A stretch of DNA of 64,000 nucleotides, from NCBI RefSeq assembly GCF_046054195.1, contig NZ_JBEQCS010000022.1, positions 1 through 64,000 on the forward strand. Direction: 5' to 3'. Below are positions 35,680 through 46,852 of the stretch, in pieces. The notes below the pieces were generated by a model. That model saw only the letters and a program-made list of their open reading frames with translations. It ran no database searches and was not told the origin of the DNA. The position numbers and the translations under genes are program-made. The DNA comes from Celerinatantimonas sp046054195. Its GTDB lineage: Bacteria > Pseudomonadota > Gammaproteobacteria > Enterobacterales > Celerinatantimonadaceae. Numbering within the stretch: position 1 is the first letter of the stretch; each line of letters starts with the position of its first letter.

Positions 35680-36111
35680 CTTTTGTACCTTAAAAAAACA
35701 GGTGAGGCAATCAACATTAATCCTTGTTAGATTAAATCGTTATATAATGATAATGCTAAAGAATATATCTCCATGGCAACGTGGAATAACGTTAAAGAAA
35801 AACTAAATCAATAAGTTAATATAAATTAGCCACAAAGATTAAGAGAGTTTTCAATTAATTGTGATATATTCATCGCCTTGAACAATTGTTTTAATCGATT
35901 TTAAGTTGTTCTCAACAAGTTGTTAATTTGTTAAATTGAAATTGTAGAAGAGGACGATACAATTTTATTATCCGCGCCCTCCAACAGATGCATCCAGTGC
36001 CTCTAGGGATTGTTTAGCCTGCGACGCAAATAAACACCGGGTTGAAACACGCATTCATTATCACCGGTAATGTTAAACACGACAGGTCGATGAGTCATAC
36101 GGGAATCAAAT
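35680..36111. other. Long leader region between TSUP gene and zwf
   Basis: About 430 bases with no gene. The left two thirds are very AT-rich and should contain the divergent promoters. From about 35960 the sequence becomes GC-richer, and ACCGG (36036-36040) can pair with CCGGT (36064-36068), so zwf may have a structured 5' leader. A HexR-type palindrome (TGTAAT...ATTACA), common before zwf in vibrios and Shewanella, was looked for and not found. Confidence 0.4.
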
Positions 36112-37614
36112 ATGAACCAATTAGATAACAACTGTATTGCCATATTCGGGGCATCAGGCGATTTGACACGCCGTAAATTAATCCCGGCTCTTTACCATCT
36201 TTATATAACAGAGCAGTTATCTGCTTCGTTTTCTATCTTGGGGATCAGCCGCACCGAATATTCCGACGACGCCTATCGCGCCCGAATCAAAGACGCGCTT
36301 ATTGAAAGTGAAAAACTCGAAGATAGTGAGCAGCTCAACGAGTTTTGCTCGCATATTCATTATCAATCGCTCAATACTGCCGATCAAGAAAATTATGCCG
36401 TTTTAAAAGGTCGTCTGACCGAGTTAAGTCAGCAATATGATACCGCTGGCAATGTCATTTACTATCTGTCTACACCACCAAGTTTATATGGTGTCATTCC
36501 AGAGTGCCTGGCCGCGCATGATTTAAATTCTGAAAAAGATGGTTGGAAACGCCTGATTGTCGAAAAACCATTTGGTTATGACAAAAAATCAGCCGTTGCT
36601 TTAGATAAGCAGCTCCATCGTTTTTTCCGCGAAGAGCAGATTTATCGTATTGACCATTATCTGGGTAAAGAAACCGTACAGAACCTGTTGGTCTTTCGTT
36701 TTTCCAATGGCTTATTCGAACCATTGTGGAACCGCAACTATATTGATCACGTTGAAATCACCTCAGCTGAAGCGCTGGGGGTCGAAGGTCGTGGCGGTTA
36801 TTACGATGGTGCTGGGGCGATGCGCGATATGTTCCAAAACCATCTTCTACAAGTTTTGGGGATGGTGGCAATGGAACCACCAGCACGCATCAACTCTGAT
36901 GCCATTCGTAATGAAACATTTAAAGTATTCCAAAGCTTGCACCCACTGGATGAAACCAGTTTAAACGAAGACTTGGTATTAGGTCAGTACACATCATCAG
37001 ACGTTCGTGGAGAACACTTAGTTGGTTACCGTGAAGAACAAGGTGTAGATGAAAACTCACGCACCGAAACTTATGTGGCCCTTAAGTTGTCTATTGATAA
37101 CTGGCGCTGGAATGGTGTGCCTTTTTATGTGCGCACCGGTAAACGCCTACCAACCCGCGTGACTGAAGTTGTGATTCACTTTAAGAAAACGCCTCATCCA
37201 GTGTTTGGTCAAAATACACCTGATAATAAACTGGTCATTCGAATTCAACCTGATGAAGGCATTCTGATGAAATTTGGCCTGAAAAAACCAGGTGCAGGTT
37301 TTGAATCACAGGAAGTCTCCATGGACTTTCGCTATGACAGCTTAGACGGTGCAGAGGTATTAACCGCTTATGAACGGTTGCTGCTTGATTCAATTAAAGG
37401 TGACCCAACCTTGTTTGCCCGCAGCGATGCTGTGCTGGCATGCTGGGATTTCGTGCAGCCAATTTTAGATATCACGCAAAACAATCCTACACTGTATGGG
37501 TATGCCTGTGGTACCTGGGGACCCAAAGAGGCTGACGAGTTATTAACCCGTGATGGTCGGCAGTGGAGGTTTCCTTGCAAAAACTTAACTGATACCGATT
37601 ACTGCGAGCTTTAA
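36112..37614 (+). CDS. zwf: Glucose-6-phosphate 1-dehydrogenase
   Basis: Zwf, 500 residues, oxidises glucose-6-phosphate to 6-phosphogluconolactone with NADP+. GASGDLTRRKLIPALYHL is the nucleotide-binding motif near residue 13, and RIDHYLGKE is the active-site signature, with the substrate lysine and histidine. It is first in the zwf-pgl-gnd operon, with pgl starting one base after its stop. Confidence 0.98.
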   Translation: MNQLDNNCIAIFGASGDLTRRKLIPALYHLYITEQLSASFSILGISRTEYSDDAYRARIKDALIESEKLEDSEQLNEFCSHIHYQSLNTADQENYAVLKGRLTELSQQYDTAGNVIYYLSTPPSLYGVIPECLAAHDLNSEKDGWKRLIVEKPFGYDKKSAVALDKQLHRFFREEQIYRIDHYLGKETVQNLLVFRFSNGLFEPLWNRNYIDHVEITSAEALGVEGRGGYYDGAGAMRDMFQNHLLQVLGMVAMEPPARINSDAIRNETFKVFQSLHPLDETSLNEDLVLGQYTSSDVRGEHLVGYREEQGVDENSRTETYVALKLSIDNWRWNGVPFYVRTGKRLPTRVTEVVIHFKKTPHPVFGQNTPDNKLVIRIQPDEGILMKFGLKKPGAGFESQEVSMDFRYDSLDGAEVLTAYERLLLDSIKGDPTLFARSDAVLACWDFVQPILDITQNNPTLYGYACGTWGPKEADELLTRDGRQWRFPCKNLTDTDYCEL

Positions 37615-37615
37615 A

Positions 37616-38323
37616 ATGATAAATTATAAAGTATTTGACAGCGGACAAGCCGTAGTTGAAGCGCTTTCTCAAGAGCTGCTTCACTATAGTGAATCTGCGC
37701 GGCCTGTGCATATTTCCCTCTCTGGGGGAAGTACGCCAAAGCTGTGGTTTAAATATCTAGCAGAGCATTACAGCGATAAAATTAACTGGAATAACCTGCA
37801 TTTCTGGTGGGGTGATGAACGCTGTGTCGCTCCAAACGATCCAGAAAGCAACTATGGTCAGGCCAAAGAGCTGTTATTTGATCATATTCAGATCGATTCT
37901 GATAATATTCACCGCATCATTGGTGAAAATGATCCAGAAGATGAAGCACAGCGTTTAGCGCAAGAGATCTGCCAGAAGGTTCCTAAATTACATGGGATCC
38001 CAGCTTTTGACTGGATTTTATTAGGTATGGGAGATGACGGACACACCGCGTCACTGTTTCCTCATCATACTGACTTTAATGATCCAGATTTGACACTCGT
38101 GGCAGCACATCCACAAAGTGGACAATTACGAGTTTCTAAAAGTGCTCGACTGCTGAGCAACGCAGAACGAATCACCTATCTTGTATTAGGTGAAGGCAAG
38201 GCGCAGCGTCTCAAAGAGATTGCGACCCATGACGCAGTTGACTTGCCCTACCCTGCGGCAAAAATTAAAGCGAGAAACATCACTGAGTGGTATTTAGATG
38301 CCAATGCAGCCAAAGATTTATAA
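37616..38323 (+). CDS. pgl: 6-phosphogluconolactonase
   Basis: Pgl, 235 residues, of the DevB type, hydrolyses 6-phosphogluconolactone to 6-phosphogluconate. Typical segments are HISLSGGSTPK (phosphate loop), FWWGDERCVAP and LLGMGDDGHTASLFP. It begins one base after the zwf stop, so translation is probably coupled. Confidence 0.97.
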   Translation: MINYKVFDSGQAVVEALSQELLHYSESARPVHISLSGGSTPKLWFKYLAEHYSDKINWNNLHFWWGDERCVAPNDPESNYGQAKELLFDHIQIDSDNIHRIIGENDPEDEAQRLAQEICQKVPKLHGIPAFDWILLGMGDDGHTASLFPHHTDFNDPDLTLVAAHPQSGQLRVSKSARLLSNAERITYLVLGEGKAQRLKEIATHDAVDLPYPAAKIKARNITEWYLDANAAKDL

Positions 38324-38336
38324 GTAAGGAGCTCAA

Positions 38337-39788
<1,452 letters not shown>

Positions 39789-39805
39789 GTTTTGCTAAAG
39801 CCAAT

Positions 39806-39835
39806 AAAAACAGCTCCATCAGGAGCTGTTTTTTT
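39806..39835. terminator. Terminator of zwf-pgl-gnd
   Basis: AAAAACAGCTCC / GGAGCTGTTTTTTT with an ATCA loop, 17 bases after gnd. The A and T runs on both sides let it act for the convergent chemoreceptor gene too. Confidence 0.9.
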
Positions 39836-39856
39836 ATGGCTAATTAAACATCTACA

Positions 39857-41179
39857 TTATTTCTGCATATGGGCAAATTGGCCGATAGCCTCTACCACTG
39901 ATTGCGCATGCTCATTGATTTTTGACATCATCTGACCAATTTTATCGGTGACCTCAACGCTTTTTTCAACCTGAGGTAACAGATCATCCATGTGCCTGAC
40001 GGCAACATCACTTTGATTTTGAATATCTTCAATCATTTTATCGATTTCGGCGGTAGATTCAGCAGAGCGTTTTGCCAGATTTCGCACTTCATCAGCCACC
40101 ACAGCAAAGCCGCGACCATATTCACCTGCACGGGCCGCTTCAATCGCCGCATTCAGCGCAAGCAAGTTCGTCTGCTCAGCGATACTATTAATGGTTTGAA
40201 CGATAGAGGTAATCTGCTCTGAGCGCTCACCCAAGACTTTCACCTCATTGCTCGCATCTTTGATTTTCTTGGCAGTAACCTGCGTTATTTTCACGCTGTC
40301 ATCAATCTGTTCAACGCCTTCGGCACACCACTGCAGCGTTTGCTCCGAAACATGATGAGCAAAACTTGCGCTCTCTCGCTCTGCATCCTGATGCAAAACT
40401 TCATCAGTGATATCTGTGGCAAATTTAATCACACCGGTGACGCGTCCTGCTTCATCAATAATGGGGTTGTAGCTGGCTTGTAGCCAACGTATTGAACCAT
40501 CACGCGCAATGCGCTTAATCCGGTCAGCAATAAACTCACCACGTGCTAATTTTTTCCAAAATTGGCGATACGCTTCACTATTGGCAAAACTATCTTCGCA
40601 AAACTTACTGTGATGTAACCCTTTGATCTGCTCTTTGGTATAACCCATTACCTTTAAAAAGTTGTCATTAGCCTCAACAACCGTCCCGTCAATGGTAAAT
40701 TCAATGGTTGCCATTACTCGGTCAAAGGCGTTAATCACAGCTTTTTGACGATAATAACGATTCATCCGCTCGGTAATATCAGAGGCTAATTTAACAACAC
40801 CAATCACTTTGCCCTGATTATCTTTAACCGGTGTATAGACCGCTTCTAACCAAAGTTGCTCGCCTTTGGAGTTAATGCGAGGAACGCGTCCAGAAAAACT
40901 ATCACCATGTTGCAAACGCTGCCAAAACTTTTGGTATTCTTGTGATTGTTGATAGTCTTTTTCGCATAATTTACGATGTGATTGTCCAACAAGCTGAGAT
41001 TGGGTGTATCCCATCAACTCTAAAAATCGGTCATTCGCTGATTCAATCGTGCCATCGATGTCAAAATGGATCACCGCCATCGCCTGATTAATTGCTGTGT
41101 ATTCAGCAGACAACAACTGATTTTTATACTCAGCCTCATCCTGCTGTTTATTCTTTTGACTCTTAAAAAACAAACCCAT
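39857..41179 (-). CDS. Soluble PAS-PAS methyl-accepting protein (BdlA-like)
   Basis: A 440-residue cytoplasmic chemoreceptor-type protein with no membrane segment. Two homologous PAS domains lie at about residues 25-135 and 145-260; each contains the repeated pattern F-x-I-D-G-T and GYT..Q..G..H.K.CE. A short MCP signalling domain follows, with the invariant hairpin tip NLLALNAAIEAARAGE-GRGFAVVADEVR. P. aeruginosa BdlA, which controls biofilm dispersal, has this same layout; Aer-type receptors have membrane anchors, absent here. Ligand or cofactor (heme, FAD) is not known. It is a single gene. Confidence 0.9.
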   Translation of the reverse strand: MGLFFKSQKNKQQDEAEYKNQLLSAEYTAINQAMAVIHFDIDGTIESANDRFLELMGYTQSQLVGQSHRKLCEKDYQQSQEYQKFWQRLQHGDSFSGRVPRINSKGEQLWLEAVYTPVKDNQGKVIGVVKLASDITERMNRYYRQKAVINAFDRVMATIEFTIDGTVVEANDNFLKVMGYTKEQIKGLHHSKFCEDSFANSEAYRQFWKKLARGEFIADRIKRIARDGSIRWLQASYNPIIDEAGRVTGVIKFATDITDEVLHQDAERESASFAHHVSEQTLQWCAEGVEQIDDSVKITQVTAKKIKDASNEVKVLGERSEQITSIVQTINSIAEQTNLLALNAAIEAARAGEYGRGFAVVADEVRNLAKRSAESTAEIDKMIEDIQNQSDVAVRHMDDLLPQVEKSVEVTDKIGQMMSKINEHAQSVVEAIGQFAHMQK

Positions 41180-41412
41180 TAAAATTACCTTAATATTTAA
41201 TAAGATGGGCCAAGAGCCCGTTAAAGTACCAGCAACTTAATTGTACCCCTCAAATTGCCGACATATTGTACAAGTACATTTAACAATTGTATGCTAGAAA
41301 AATACAATAAGATTATTTTTTGTACTTTACTTTCCCCTCAAAGGACGGTTTAGAATGTCTCTATTGATTTAAAACGTATCTAATATTCAACTGGTATTTG
41401 TAAGGAGACTTC

Positions 41413-41712
41413 ATGGCTAACTTTTTGGTTAAACGCTCACTGAAACTAAATACCCCGTTGCAACAAGAAATGGTCCAACAGTTACAAGATTTTCCGGGGT
41501 TACATTCAATTGAATTTTCAAACAATACGCTTCATCTGAGCTATGATGTGCGAGAAACACAGTTAAAAACTATACTCAATGCTGCCGATGTAACGATTAA
41601 ACCGAGCCGTTGGAATAAGCTAAAACAGCGTTATTATCAATTTACGGATGCTAATTTAGCGCAGGCTTCAGGCCACACGCCATCATGTTGTAATAAAGTT
41701 CCAAGAGCCTGA
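41413..41712 (+). CDS. Small HMA-like protein lacking CxxC
   Basis: A 99-residue protein with AAGGAGACTTC before the ATG. Residues 1-65 follow a heavy-metal-associated ferredoxin-like pattern (L-Q-Q-L-Q-D-F-P-G-L-H-S-I-E-F, then D-V-R-E-T-Q-L-K-T-I-L), but the usual metal-binding CxxC loop is absent. A lone Cys-Cys pair is near the C-terminus (HTPSCCNKV). Similar short 'cation transporter' annotated proteins exist in marine gammaproteobacteria. Metal binding is uncertain. Confidence 0.6.
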   Translation: MANFLVKRSLKLNTPLQQEMVQQLQDFPGLHSIEFSNNTLHLSYDVRETQLKTILNAADVTIKPSRWNKLKQRYYQFTDANLAQASGHTPSCCNKVPRA

Positions 41713-42012
41713 ATCGTTGTAAAATTTAATGTAAAATTGAGCTACCCCAAGGACAAGCCGATGCCAGTTGGTTATGATCTGCGGGGTTGCGACACGAAGC
41801 CTGCTTTTTTAGCTTGACGAACTTCTTTAATATTTCTATTTCTTATATTCTTAGTCGCATTTTCTAATATTGCCCTGACCACTGTTTGAGTCACTGCCGT
41901 TATCGAAGTAACGCGCACTCTACAACAATAAATGGTACTTATAACCGGCTTAAGTACGCTGTCATTCATCTTCGTGCTATCTCGATAGCAGTATATAACA
42001 CTAGGAATACCT
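41713..42012. other. Intergenic stretch, nothing recognised
   Basis: 300 bases between the HMA-like gene and the MdtD-type gene. A minus-strand open frame runs through it into the transporter gene (41772-42122). Its composition is atypical, it has no ribosome binding site, and it overlaps an obvious gene, so I do not call it. Confidence 0.4.
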
Positions 42013-43401
42013 ATGCACAAAACGGTTACCGGTAAACCCTTGTTATGGTTGGTTGCCATCGCCTTTTTCATGCAGACTCTCGATGGCACTATCGTTAATA
42101 CATCCCTACCATCAATGGCCAAAGCTCTCGGTGAAAGTCCGCTACAGATGCAATCGGTTATTGAAGCTTATCTCCTAACCATTGCCATTTTAATCCCTGC
42201 CTCTGGTTGGCTTTCAGACAGATTCGGAACGCGCCGAGTCTTCATGTTTGCACTGATAATGTTTGCTGTGGGTTCTTTTTGCTGCGCGCAATCGCAAAAC
42301 CTCAATCAATTGATTATTTCTCGGGTGATTCAAGCAATTGGTGGTTCGTTGATGTTACCCGTTGGGCGGCTGGCAATTTTACGGACAATTCCAAGAGATC
42401 AGTTTCTGGCAGCGATGAGCTTTGTGGTGATGCCTGGATTATTAGGGCCGATTATTGGCCCTGCACTAGGTGGTTTTTTAGTTGAAATAGCAAACTGGCA
42501 CTGGGTATTTTTAATCAACTTACCGGTTGCCATTATCGGTTTATGGATTGCCAATAAAGTGATGCCAGATATCCGTTCAGAGCACAAAGAAGGATTTGAT
42601 TATATTGGATTTACGCTTTTAGCTGGAGCCATGGCAACACTAACCATCGGGCTGGATACTCTTGCTCACTATAAAGCTGGCAACTATGGGCCTTTATACA
42701 GCTTAGCTGCTGGTGTGATTTTAATCGCGCTGTATTGGTGCTTAGCCAGCAAGCAATCTAAACCACTTTTTTCACCGACGCTGTTTAAAGTTCCGACCTT
42801 TACCATTGGCATCTTTGCCAACTTATTTTACCGAATGGGCAGCGGTGCCATGCCTCTGCTGATTCCACTTTATCTGCAATTGGCGCTTGGGTTGTCACCG
42901 TTTGCTTCTGGTTTAGCGATGATGCCAATTGCATTATTTGCGATGGTTGCCAAACGTTATGTGGTTCGGCTAATCCACCACTATGGTTATCGCAACGTGT
43001 TGCGAACGGTGAGTTGTTTGCAATTTCTATGTTTTGGCTCGTTCACACTGACTAACCATAGCCTGCCTTTAATACTCGTTCAGCTCTCGATTTTAGGCGC
43101 GTTGAATTCCATCACCTTCAGTGGGATCGGCACAATTTCACTGCGTGATTTAAGCGATAAACAAGCAAGCTCAGGTAATGGTCTGTTATCGGTTGTCCAA
43201 CAATTAGGATTTAGCTTAGGGATTGCCTGTGGCGCCACGTTGCTTGCAATTTTTTACCAAATATCACCCAGCAATAATATGTTGTGGAGTTTTAATTGGA
43301 GCTTCATCGTTTTAGGGTTAATTGTATTGATCCCCGCATTTCTGTATTGTTTTTTGCCTAACGATGCGCCAAAACGTCCGTCAAATGAGCAATTGATTTA
43401 G
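42013..43401 (+). CDS. mdtD: MdtD-type MFS drug transporter
   Basis: A 462-residue major facilitator of the DHA2 (14-helix, EmrB/QacA) group. It is close to E. coli MdtD from memory: FFMQTLDGTIVNTSLPSMA, ILIPASGWLSDRFGTRRVF (motif A), SRVIQAIGGSLMLPVGRL and GLLGPIIGPALGGFLVE (antiporter motif C). The substrate of MdtD is not firmly known. AGGAATACCT precedes the ATG. It stands alone, without the baeSR or mdtABC neighbours it has in E. coli. Confidence 0.88.
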   Translation: MHKTVTGKPLLWLVAIAFFMQTLDGTIVNTSLPSMAKALGESPLQMQSVIEAYLLTIAILIPASGWLSDRFGTRRVFMFALIMFAVGSFCCAQSQNLNQLIISRVIQAIGGSLMLPVGRLAILRTIPRDQFLAAMSFVVMPGLLGPIIGPALGGFLVEIANWHWVFLINLPVAIIGLWIANKVMPDIRSEHKEGFDYIGFTLLAGAMATLTIGLDTLAHYKAGNYGPLYSLAAGVILIALYWCLASKQSKPLFSPTLFKVPTFTIGIFANLFYRMGSGAMPLLIPLYLQLALGLSPFASGLAMMPIALFAMVAKRYVVRLIHHYGYRNVLRTVSCLQFLCFGSFTLTNHSLPLILVQLSILGALNSITFSGIGTISLRDLSDKQASSGNGLLSVVQQLGFSLGIACGATLLAIFYQISPSNNMLWSFNWSFIVLGLIVLIPAFLYCFLPNDAPKRPSNEQLI

Positions 43402-43463
43402 GGGTGGCGAAACAGTTCGTGATATTCTGATTAGATACTCAAATGATCAGGGGAGAATTAGTC

Positions 43464-44906
43464 ATGCTTTTATCCGACCCATCACTGCTCAAACAGCAAG
43501 CATTTATTGATGGTCAGTGGCTTGATAGTGAACAGAAGTTTGCTGTGATAAATCCAGCAACCGCAGAGACTATTACAAAGATTACCGATTGTGGTACCAA
43601 AGAAACTGAGCAGGCTGTTCACGCCGCCCAGCGAGCTCTTCCCAGTTGGTCAGCATTAACTGCTAAACAGCGCGGAACAATGCTAAATCGCTGGTTTGAT
43701 CTAATTATGGACAACCAGCAAGATTTAGCCACCTTGATGACCCTAGAACAAGGCAAGTCACTCAGTGAAGCCAATGGCGAAGTCGCTTATGGTGCCTCAT
43801 TTGTACAGTGGTTTGCCGAAGAGGCTAAACGTCAATATGGTGAAGTGATCCCATCACCGAACCCTAAACAGCGTTTATTAACGATTCGCCAGCCCGTTGG
43901 TGTTGTCGCTGCTATCACCCCATGGAACTTTCCAATTGCGATGATTACCCGCAAAGCAGCCCCGGCTCTGGCAGCAGGCTGCACAATGGTCGTCAAACCG
44001 TCAGAAGAAACCCCGCTTTGCGCTTTGGCTCTGGCTGAACTTGCCCAGCGAGCAGGCTTGCCAGAAGGCGTGTTAAATATTGTCACAGGCCTTGACTCGA
44101 AAGCGATTGGTGGTGTTTTAACAAAAAGCCCTGTTGTGCGCAAACTCAGTTTTACCGGCTCAACGCCTGTTGGCAAATTACTACTGCGCCAATGTGCTGA
44201 TACGGTCAAACGCACCTCGATGGAACTAGGTGGTAATGCACCATTTATTGTTTTTGATGATGCTGATATAGATAAAGCAGTCAAAGGCGCCATCGCCTCA
44301 AAATTTCGCAATAGTGGTCAGACTTGCATCTGCTCAAACCGCATTTTGGTACAAGATGGGGTTTACGATGAATTTGCCGATAAACTAACCATTGCGCTTG
44401 CGCAGTTTAAATTGGGTAATGGCCTTGATAAAGGCGTTAATATGGGCCCACTGATTAATCAGGCCGCTATCGACAAAGTCAATGCACTCGTATCTCAAGC
44501 TATCTCAGCTGGCGCAAAAGTAGCAACTGGCGGCAAGCAACAAGGCGATACTCTGTTCTATCAGCCAACGGTGCTAACGGATGTTAACTCCCAAATGGAT
44601 ATCTTTAATAATGAGATCTTCGGCCCGGTAGCTCCATTGGTAAGATTTACCGATGAAGCTCAAGCGGTTGAGCTGGCCAATGCGACCCCATTTGGTCTGG
44701 CTGCCTATTTCTATGCCAGCGATCTAAGCCGCATCTGGCGCGTTAGTGAAGCACTGGAATATGGTATGGTTGGCATCAATGAAGGGTTAATCTCCAACGA
44801 AGTTGTCCCTTTCGGTGGCATTAAAGAATCCGGCGTTGGTCGTGAAGGCTCTCGTTATGGCATTGAAGAATATAGTGAAATTAAATACCTGTGTATGGGA
44901 ATTTAA
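43464..44906 (+). CDS. gabD: Succinate-semialdehyde dehydrogenase [NAD(P)+]
   Basis: GabD, 480 residues from ATG 43464 (GGGGAG upstream), oxidises succinic semialdehyde to succinate at the end of the GABA shunt. Aldehyde dehydrogenase motifs are TPWNFPIAM, FTGSTPVGK, the catalytic Glu in MELGGNAPFIVFDDAD and the catalytic Cys in NSGQTCICSNR. Length matches E. coli GabD (482). No gabT or gabP is adjacent, so it may also serve other semialdehydes. Confidence 0.93.
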   Translation: MLLSDPSLLKQQAFIDGQWLDSEQKFAVINPATAETITKITDCGTKETEQAVHAAQRALPSWSALTAKQRGTMLNRWFDLIMDNQQDLATLMTLEQGKSLSEANGEVAYGASFVQWFAEEAKRQYGEVIPSPNPKQRLLTIRQPVGVVAAITPWNFPIAMITRKAAPALAAGCTMVVKPSEETPLCALALAELAQRAGLPEGVLNIVTGLDSKAIGGVLTKSPVVRKLSFTGSTPVGKLLLRQCADTVKRTSMELGGNAPFIVFDDADIDKAVKGAIASKFRNSGQTCICSNRILVQDGVYDEFADKLTIALAQFKLGNGLDKGVNMGPLINQAAIDKVNALVSQAISAGAKVATGGKQQGDTLFYQPTVLTDVNSQMDIFNNEIFGPVAPLVRFTDEAQAVELANATPFGLAAYFYASDLSRIWRVSEALEYGMVGINEGLISNEVVPFGGIKESGVGREGSRYGIEEYSEIKYLCMGI

Positions 44907-44924
44907 TGTCTTGAAATAGACGCT

Positions 44925-44952
44925 AAAAGCCTGCCCTGACGGCAGGCTTTTT
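44925..44952. terminator. Bidirectional terminator after gabD
   Basis: AAAAGCCTGCC / GGCAGGCTTTT with a 5-base loop, between the convergent gabD and M42 peptidase genes, with T-rich flank on the right. Confidence 0.88.
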
Positions 44953-44955
44953 TAT

Positions 44956-46008
44956 TTATGCTCGAGCGGCACCATCTTGCAGATAAGCGGCTAGCAGCGC
45001 AATTGTATTCGCCAGGCCTTGATAATGAGTTCGCTCCATACCATGGGATGCATCGACGCCAGGGCCAATCAGAGCGGCTCGAATATCACGCCCGCCTTTC
45101 ATCGCAGCGCTCGCATCCGAGCTATAAAATGGGTAAACATCAACGGCATAATCAAGCTGGCAAGATTTTGCCAGTTCAATCAGTTTTGACACCATCAGAT
45201 AATCATATGGTCCGGATGAGTCTTTAGCACAAATACTGACTTGGCGTTCATTGCAGGTTAAATCATCCCCGATGCAGCCCATATCAACCGCAATAAACTC
45301 TTGGATATTATCCGGCAAGCAAGCCGCGCCATGGCCTACTTCTTCATAAGTGGAAAAAACAAATGAGACGTTATATTGAGGCTGAATCTTTTCACTGGCG
45401 AACAATTTCAACAAACCAAAGACACTGGCAACGTTAATTTTATCATCGATAAAACGGGATTTGATAAAATCGCTAGTGGTAATCTGCGTTTTCGTTTCAA
45501 TACACAGGTAATCACCCACCGCAATTCCCAGCGCACGAACATCGTCGCCAGTATCGACCACTTCATCAAGACGCACATACATCTGTTCAGGTTCCCGAGG
45601 GCGAGATTTGGCATCTTTATACACATGTGCCGCTGGCGACAAACTTAGAAAAGTACCGGTATAAGTACGTCCATCACGAGTACGAATCGTGCAGTATTCG
45701 CCATCAGCTGTCGGCCAAATTAGCCCGCCAACTGGTGTGAAACGAATGCGCCCTTTCTCGTCAATGCTGCGCACCATTGCACCAAGTGTATCAACGTGCA
45801 CGCCAACCCCAATGGTTTGCGAGCTATCAGCTCCGGCAATCGTAAAAATACCATTGCCCTTATTATCGCGGCGAAACTCGCCATCATACAGAGCACATTC
45901 TTGCTCAATGCGGTTTATCACACTTTGGCAATAACCACTTGGAGAATCAATCGAGAGAATTTCTTGGGCGAGCGCTTTCACATAAGCAGCATCAATTGCA
46001 TCACGCAT
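44956..46008 (-). CDS. M42-family metalloaminopeptidase
   Basis: A 350-residue co-catalytic zinc peptidase of the M42 family (FrvX/SgcX/YsdC type), which forms tetrahedral particles cutting short peptides. Expected metal and catalytic motifs are GVGVHVDTLGAMV (His-x-Asp), FIDDKINVAS, the STYEEVGHGA Glu-Glu pair, VDMGCIGDD and GPGVDASHGMERTH. ATG 46008 gives MRDAIDAAYVKALAQ; eight upstream codons are possible but less likely. Confidence 0.9.
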   Translation of the reverse strand: MRDAIDAAYVKALAQEILSIDSPSGYCQSVINRIEQECALYDGEFRRDNKGNGIFTIAGADSSQTIGVGVHVDTLGAMVRSIDEKGRIRFTPVGGLIWPTADGEYCTIRTRDGRTYTGTFLSLSPAAHVYKDAKSRPREPEQMYVRLDEVVDTGDDVRALGIAVGDYLCIETKTQITTSDFIKSRFIDDKINVASVFGLLKLFASEKIQPQYNVSFVFSTYEEVGHGAACLPDNIQEFIAVDMGCIGDDLTCNERQVSICAKDSSGPYDYLMVSKLIELAKSCQLDYAVDVYPFYSSDASAAMKGGRDIRAALIGPGVDASHGMERTHYQGLANTIALLAAYLQDGAARA

Positions 46009-46072
46009 GAACAACAATCCTTTTAACAGCAACGGAATTAGCGTTTATCATCGCGTGACTGGCCGCTGATGT

Positions 46073-46852
46073 CTAGACATTCACAAGCGCACTGAGCGGA
46101 TGAATACTGCGAGAACCATCAGAGCCGACAAAAATCTCACAATGAACGCCATAACTTTTCGCAATCTGTTCGGCGGTTAGCACCTGCTCGGTTTGCCCTT
46201 TGGCACTAATTTGCCCCGACTCAAGGATAATCGTCTGATCTGCATAACGGTGTGCCAAGTTAAGATCATGTAAGACCATCAAAGTACAAATACCCTGCTG
46301 ATGGGTGTAATCAGACACTCGCTCGAGTAACTGCAACTGGTTGGCTAAATCAAGCGCAGAGGTTGGCTCATCAAGCAGCAATAATTGAGGTTTTCGAATG
46401 AGCGCTAATGCAAGAGCCACTTTCTGGCGCTGCCCTCCTGACATCTCATCGCTCATTCGCTCACTTAAACTTTCAATGCCAAGAGTTGAGAGCATCCGCT
46501 GAGCTTGGTCAATGCTTTCACTCGAGGCAGAAAAGCGCATATTATGGCTATTTTGCGCCATCAGCAACAGTTCAAATACGGTCAAGCGCACCGAATTAGC
46601 TGCAAAGTCCTGCGCCATATATCCAATCAGTTGGCTGCGCTCTTTATAGCTGACTTTATCTAAAACTTGGCCATCTAATTGAACGCTGCCGCGGTATTTC
46701 AACATCCCCGCTAAAGCTTTCACCAGCGTTGATTTACCTGCACCATTGCGCCCCAATAATGCTAAAGAGTGACCATTTTCAAGAGAAAAGCTGGTGGGCT
46801 TTAAAATTTCAGTGCGTCCAATCGTGACGCTTAAATCATGAACTTCAAGCAT
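46073..46852 (-). CDS. ABC transporter ATPase, iron/siderophore type
   Basis: A 259-residue ATPase of the FecE/FhuC/BtuD group. It has Walker A GRNGAGKST, a Q-loop in YMAQDF, signature MSGGQRQKVALA and Walker B LLLLDEPTSALD. It lies immediately after the permease gene in a binding protein-permease-ATPase operon read on the minus strand, under a Fur-like box. It would energise import of an iron complex. Confidence 0.93.
   Translation of the reverse strand: MLEVHDLSVTIGRTEILKPTSFSLENGHSLALLGRNGAGKSTLVKALAGMLKYRGSVQLDGQVLDKVSYKERSQLIGYMAQDFAANSVRLTVFELLLMAQNSHNMRFSASSESIDQAQRMLSTLGIESLSERMSDEMSGGQRQKVALALALIRKPQLLLLDEPTSALDLANQLQLLERVSDYTHQQGICTLMVLHDLNLAHRYADQTIILESGQISAKGQTEQVLTAEQIAKSYGVHCEIFVGSDGSRSIHPLSALVNV

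Noticed and set aside
35820..35960. Possible HexR site before zwf
   Set aside because: TGTTAATTTGTTAA-like segments lack the dyad symmetry of TGTAAT...ATTACA.
41772..42122. 116-codon open frame on the minus strand
   Set aside because: It overlaps the clear start of the MdtD-type gene, has no ribosome binding site, and its composition is not protein-like.
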